Assembly: GCA_949358305.1 (NCBI GenBank)
Contig: OX442322.1
Location: 1,488,001-1,552,000 of the forward strand
Direction of reading: 5' to 3'
From: Strigamia acuminata
Lineage: Eukaryota > Arthropoda > Chilopoda > Geophilomorpha > Linotaeniidae
Length of the DNA: 64,000 nucleotides
The notes beneath the pieces are model-generated. The model saw nothing but the letters and a program-made list of their open reading frames with translations. It was not told the origin of the DNA and did not search any database. Positions 61,684-64,000 of the stretch are shown in pieces; position 1 is the stretch's first letter; every line of letters begins with the position of its first letter. The position numbers and the translations under genes are program-made.

Positions 61684-61955
61684 TTTTTAAACAAAAAAAT
61701 TAATTTTTTATTCTGCAATGTTTGTAAATACAGTCATTATTATTCATAAATTTTAATATAAATATTTACTGAACGCTGTACACACTTGTGTATACATTGC
61801 ATTGGTTACAAGCATATGTGCAAGAACACAGGTACGTATACGTGTTATAAATGAAAAAATGAATAAGTTATATCAATTAGCATTTAAAACTTTGCAAATG
61901 ACGCCACTCTGAATATTATACCGTTCAGAATAAAATTGTGTGATACTTGCATATA
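61684..61955. other. Non-coding spacer
   Basis: AT-rich; no gene seen. Ends at the fold-back element. Confidence 0.4.
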
Positions 61956-62603
61956 CAGGGTGAACAAAAAGTCTGTCACTTCACTAAATATTTCCGAAAG
62001 TGCTGACAATGCATCTAATCTAATGATGGCAAAGTACTAACGTTGGGTGGGGCAATTTTTTTGGTGAGCCGAATTTTTCGGAAACCGTTAGAGGTAGACA
62101 GAAATTTCCAATTGTGAACTTGTACAGCAACATTTATTTAGTCTAAAAATGACTATTCCTGAAATCTTTTGTACTAAAAATCACAATTTTCAAAGTAGAC
62201 ACAAGTCAAAGGCTAACATGGCAAAAATTGAAAAGGTGCCCAAAACGTGCTAATTAGACGTAAAATGACCTAAAAAAAATCGATTCCCCGGTTGGAATTT
62301 GCATATCTGGACCCCGTTGCAGATATATGGGCAAAAAAACAGAATTTTTTTACGACTTTTTCTTTGCAAAATTTGGTTTTTTGTCCATATCTCTACAACG
62401 AAGCCAGATACGCAAATTCCAACCGAGAGAATCGATTCCCCAAGTCATTTTATGTCTAATAAACACCTTTTTGACACTTTTTCAATTTTGGCCATATTAA
62501 CCTTTGACTTGTGTCTACTTTGAAAATTGTGATTTTCTTAAAATTTTTTAGTACAAAAAATTTGAGGAATAGTCATTTTTAGACAGACTTTTTGTTCACC
62601 CTG
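61956..62603. mobile_element. Fold-back MITE with mariner-like ends (648 bp)
   Basis: Ends CAGGGTGAACAAAAAGTCT (left) and its exact complement at right. Long imperfect inverted arms of more than 200 bp continue inward (for example AAAATGACTATTCCT ... GGAATAGTCATTTTT, and CGATTCCCC with AAATTCCAACC in both arms). No transposase. TA precedes the left end but not the right, so the target duplication is unclear. Confidence 0.75.
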
Positions 62604-62633
62604 AAAAAAAGTGATTCTCTTATATTGTAACTA

Positions 62634-63179
62634 ATGTTAAGATTTTTAGATACGATGGCAGGGATAAGGAACACTGGCACTTTACGAATTAGGTGGCAGT
62701 TAAGAATGTCCCCATTACAATTACATCCAGGTGTTACGATGTCGAAGGAAAATAAACTAGTTGTCACACAAGTCAATGGACAGAATACACTCCTGTATGG
62801 TAATAGCACCATGAATAGTACTTTTATTTTCAAAATTTACGAATGGTCAGTTACTCTAACTTCTGATATTCCCATAAAGATGAAATGTGGATTAATTAAC
62901 ATAAGTGACCAAGAAACTCGTGTCTTTCTGCGTGATGATGGATATTTATGTGTAAACAATATTTTTACAAAAATGTGTCCTCCTTTAACATTTCAAAAAT
63001 GTGTATGTTTAAAATTTAAGTTTTGGTCAAAAACAGGTGTGTTGCTTGTGAATGTAAAAGATGTCAACAAAATTCTTCATTTAAAAAGAAACATTGAAAC
63101 AATTAACTTAACTCCATACATAGAATTTTCTGAAGTAGCAGATTGTACTGTAGATGTTCATTCTGCATTTAAATATTAA
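62634..63179 (+). CDS. Unrecognised 181-aa protein
   Basis: Intact frame; ATG 62634 or the better-placed 62655 (MAGIRNTG). Predicted beta-rich, with seven or more Cys and Asn-glycosylation-like sites (NSTMNST) but no signal peptide. The region CVCLKFKFWSKTGVLLVNVKD resembles a beta-sandwich strand pair, and the composition recalls the C-terminal part of the 664-aa protein; homology is unproven. It begins 31 bases after the fold-back element. Confidence 0.5.
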   Translation: MLRFLDTMAGIRNTGTLRIRWQLRMSPLQLHPGVTMSKENKLVVTQVNGQNTLLYGNSTMNSTFIFKIYEWSVTLTSDIPIKMKCGLINISDQETRVFLRDDGYLCVNNIFTKMCPPLTFQKCVCLKFKFWSKTGVLLVNVKDVNKILHLKRNIETINLTPYIEFSEVADCTVDVHSAFKY

Positions 63180-63533
63180 ACAAAGATTTTTTACTTAACA
63201 AAGGTTGTTATTAAAACACATATTAGTGTAACAAAGACGACAAAAGAATCTATGTAATATAGAGAAATTCATCAAGATAAATTCGATAAATTTATTTTTT
63301 AAAAGGAAAAACAAAGAAACAAGTATCGCCTAAGAAATCGAGTTTGCGAAAGACATTAGGTGCATTCAATTCTAAAATAGCTTTCAAAAACTGTTTTTCA
63401 TTGTTTTCCGAAAACGACGAAAACTGTTTTCAACATTGAGCAGCGTTATTACCAACAGCTGTCAACAGGTTTCAACAGCCACGGAGCATGCTCAGTCTGC
63501 ACATGATCACATGATCACATAACAAATCACAAA
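63180..63533. other. Spacer upstream of HARBI1-like gene
   Basis: No gene. Includes a locally palindromic stretch near 63385-63430 (GTTTTTCATTG...GAAAACGACGAAAACTG) that could be part of a terminal inverted repeat; the other end lies outside the window. Confidence 0.35.
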
Positions 63534-64000
63534 ATGGCGACGGTTGCTACTAAACAGAACAGACAAGCAGCAGAGGATTTTATTGTGATGACAACATTTA
63601 TTGATCTATTGGAGACAACAGATAAAAAAAAGGAAGATGAGATTATGGAAGATGCAATCTTTGGATTAACTTTTTTGAATTGTAATCGCTACTTGGTGGA
63701 AAGGTGTGGTGTCGACAAGAATAGGTTACTTCTGGAAAAGCTATTACCAACTTATGATGAAATTCGTTTCCATCGTACGGTACGAATGAGTCGGGAGCAA
63801 TTTTTAAGATTGTTTAATCTTATAAAAGACCATCCTATATTCGCATCGCCTCGAAATAATCAATACGATACAGCCGTGCAGTTACTTATCGTTTTAAACA
63901 GGTTTGGAACTTATGGAAATGCAGCTGGAATTATGCCATTTGCCCGTGACTTTGGAGTTGGTGATGGGGGTACATTAAACATATTTACACAACGCATCAT
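63534..64000 (+). CDS. HARBI1-like nuclease (Harbinger transposase), N-terminal part
   Basis: Open from ATG 63534 to the window edge, 155 codons. Family pattern: an FHRTVRMSREQFLRLFNLI segment, then AVQLLIVLNRFGTYGNAAG and FGVGDGGTLNIFTQRI, as found upstream of the DDE core in PIF/Harbinger nucleases. The catalytic core lies beyond the window. Intact as far as seen. Could be an active transposon or a domesticated gene. Confidence 0.8.
   Translation, partial: MATVATKQNRQAAEDFIVMTTFIDLLETTDKKKEDEIMEDAIFGLTFLNCNRYLVERCGVDKNRLLLEKLLPTYDEIRFHRTVRMSREQFLRLFNLIKDHPIFASPRNNQYDTAVQLLIVLNRFGTYGNAAGIMPFARDFGVGDGGTLNIFTQRI

Noticed and set aside
1-64000. Window is a free viral genome
   Set aside because: Five LTR retrotransposons with target duplications, MITEs, a THAP remnant and a Harbinger gene indicate host chromosomal DNA.

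Overview
The window looks like eukaryotic, probably invertebrate (most likely arthropod), nuclear DNA. It is AT-rich and crowded with transposable elements: three Ty3/gypsy-type elements, two Ty1/copia-type elements, fold-back DNA elements, a THAP-domain remnant and a Harbinger-type transposase. Between the elements lie two islands of intronless, compact ORFs that resemble genes of a large nuclear double-stranded DNA virus. I read the window as host chromosome carrying an old integrated large DNA virus, later invaded by host transposons. The virus family cannot be fixed from sequence alone.

Left part. 1-2559 is the 5' end of a minus-strand gypsy element (Gypsy-3: start of gag, leader, primer binding site, 1647-bp LTR), inserted into a THAP zinc-finger remnant (2560-2813). 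After decayed DNA, 4993-14020 holds virus-like island A: ribonucleotide reductase large subunit (two pieces separated by one frameshift), a CxxC zinc-binding protein, a 20-bp repeat array with a palindrome at each junction, a tight cluster of six small ORFs (10111-12853) including small membrane proteins and a protein with a DnaG-type CHC2 zinc finger, then an unrecognised 288-aa ORF.

Middle part. Gypsy-1 (14885-23684, minus strand) has complete gag and pol and a tRNA-Pro-type primer binding site. It is followed by a 3 x 187-bp tandem repeat, AT-rich repeat arrays and a dual-specificity phosphatase gene (25209-25790). A second phosphatase copy begins 3.2 kb later and is split by two independent retrotransposon insertions into pieces at 28399-28429, 47522-47599 and 54513-54976. 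The first insertion is Gypsy-2 (28430-47521, minus strand, 1738-bp LTRs, extra ORF after pol), whose left LTR is itself interrupted by Copia-A (29533-34313). The second is Copia-B (47600-54512), with identical LTRs and a full-length polyprotein. Target-site duplications (ACAT, TATAC, GGAAC) establish the nesting.

Right part. 55660-63179 is virus-like island B: a 664-aa signal-anchored membrane protein, a 168-aa ORF, a 342/96-aa pair that looks like one frameshifted gene, a 282-aa ORF and a 181-aa ORF. The last lies just after a fold-back element with mariner-like ends. The window ends inside a HARBI1-like nuclease gene (from 63534).

Functionally, reductase and phosphatase fit nucleotide supply and signalling or RNA-phosphatase roles known in nuclear insect viruses, and the CHC2 protein would fit replication. 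The remaining island ORFs have no assignable function. No tRNA, rRNA or CRISPR was found.
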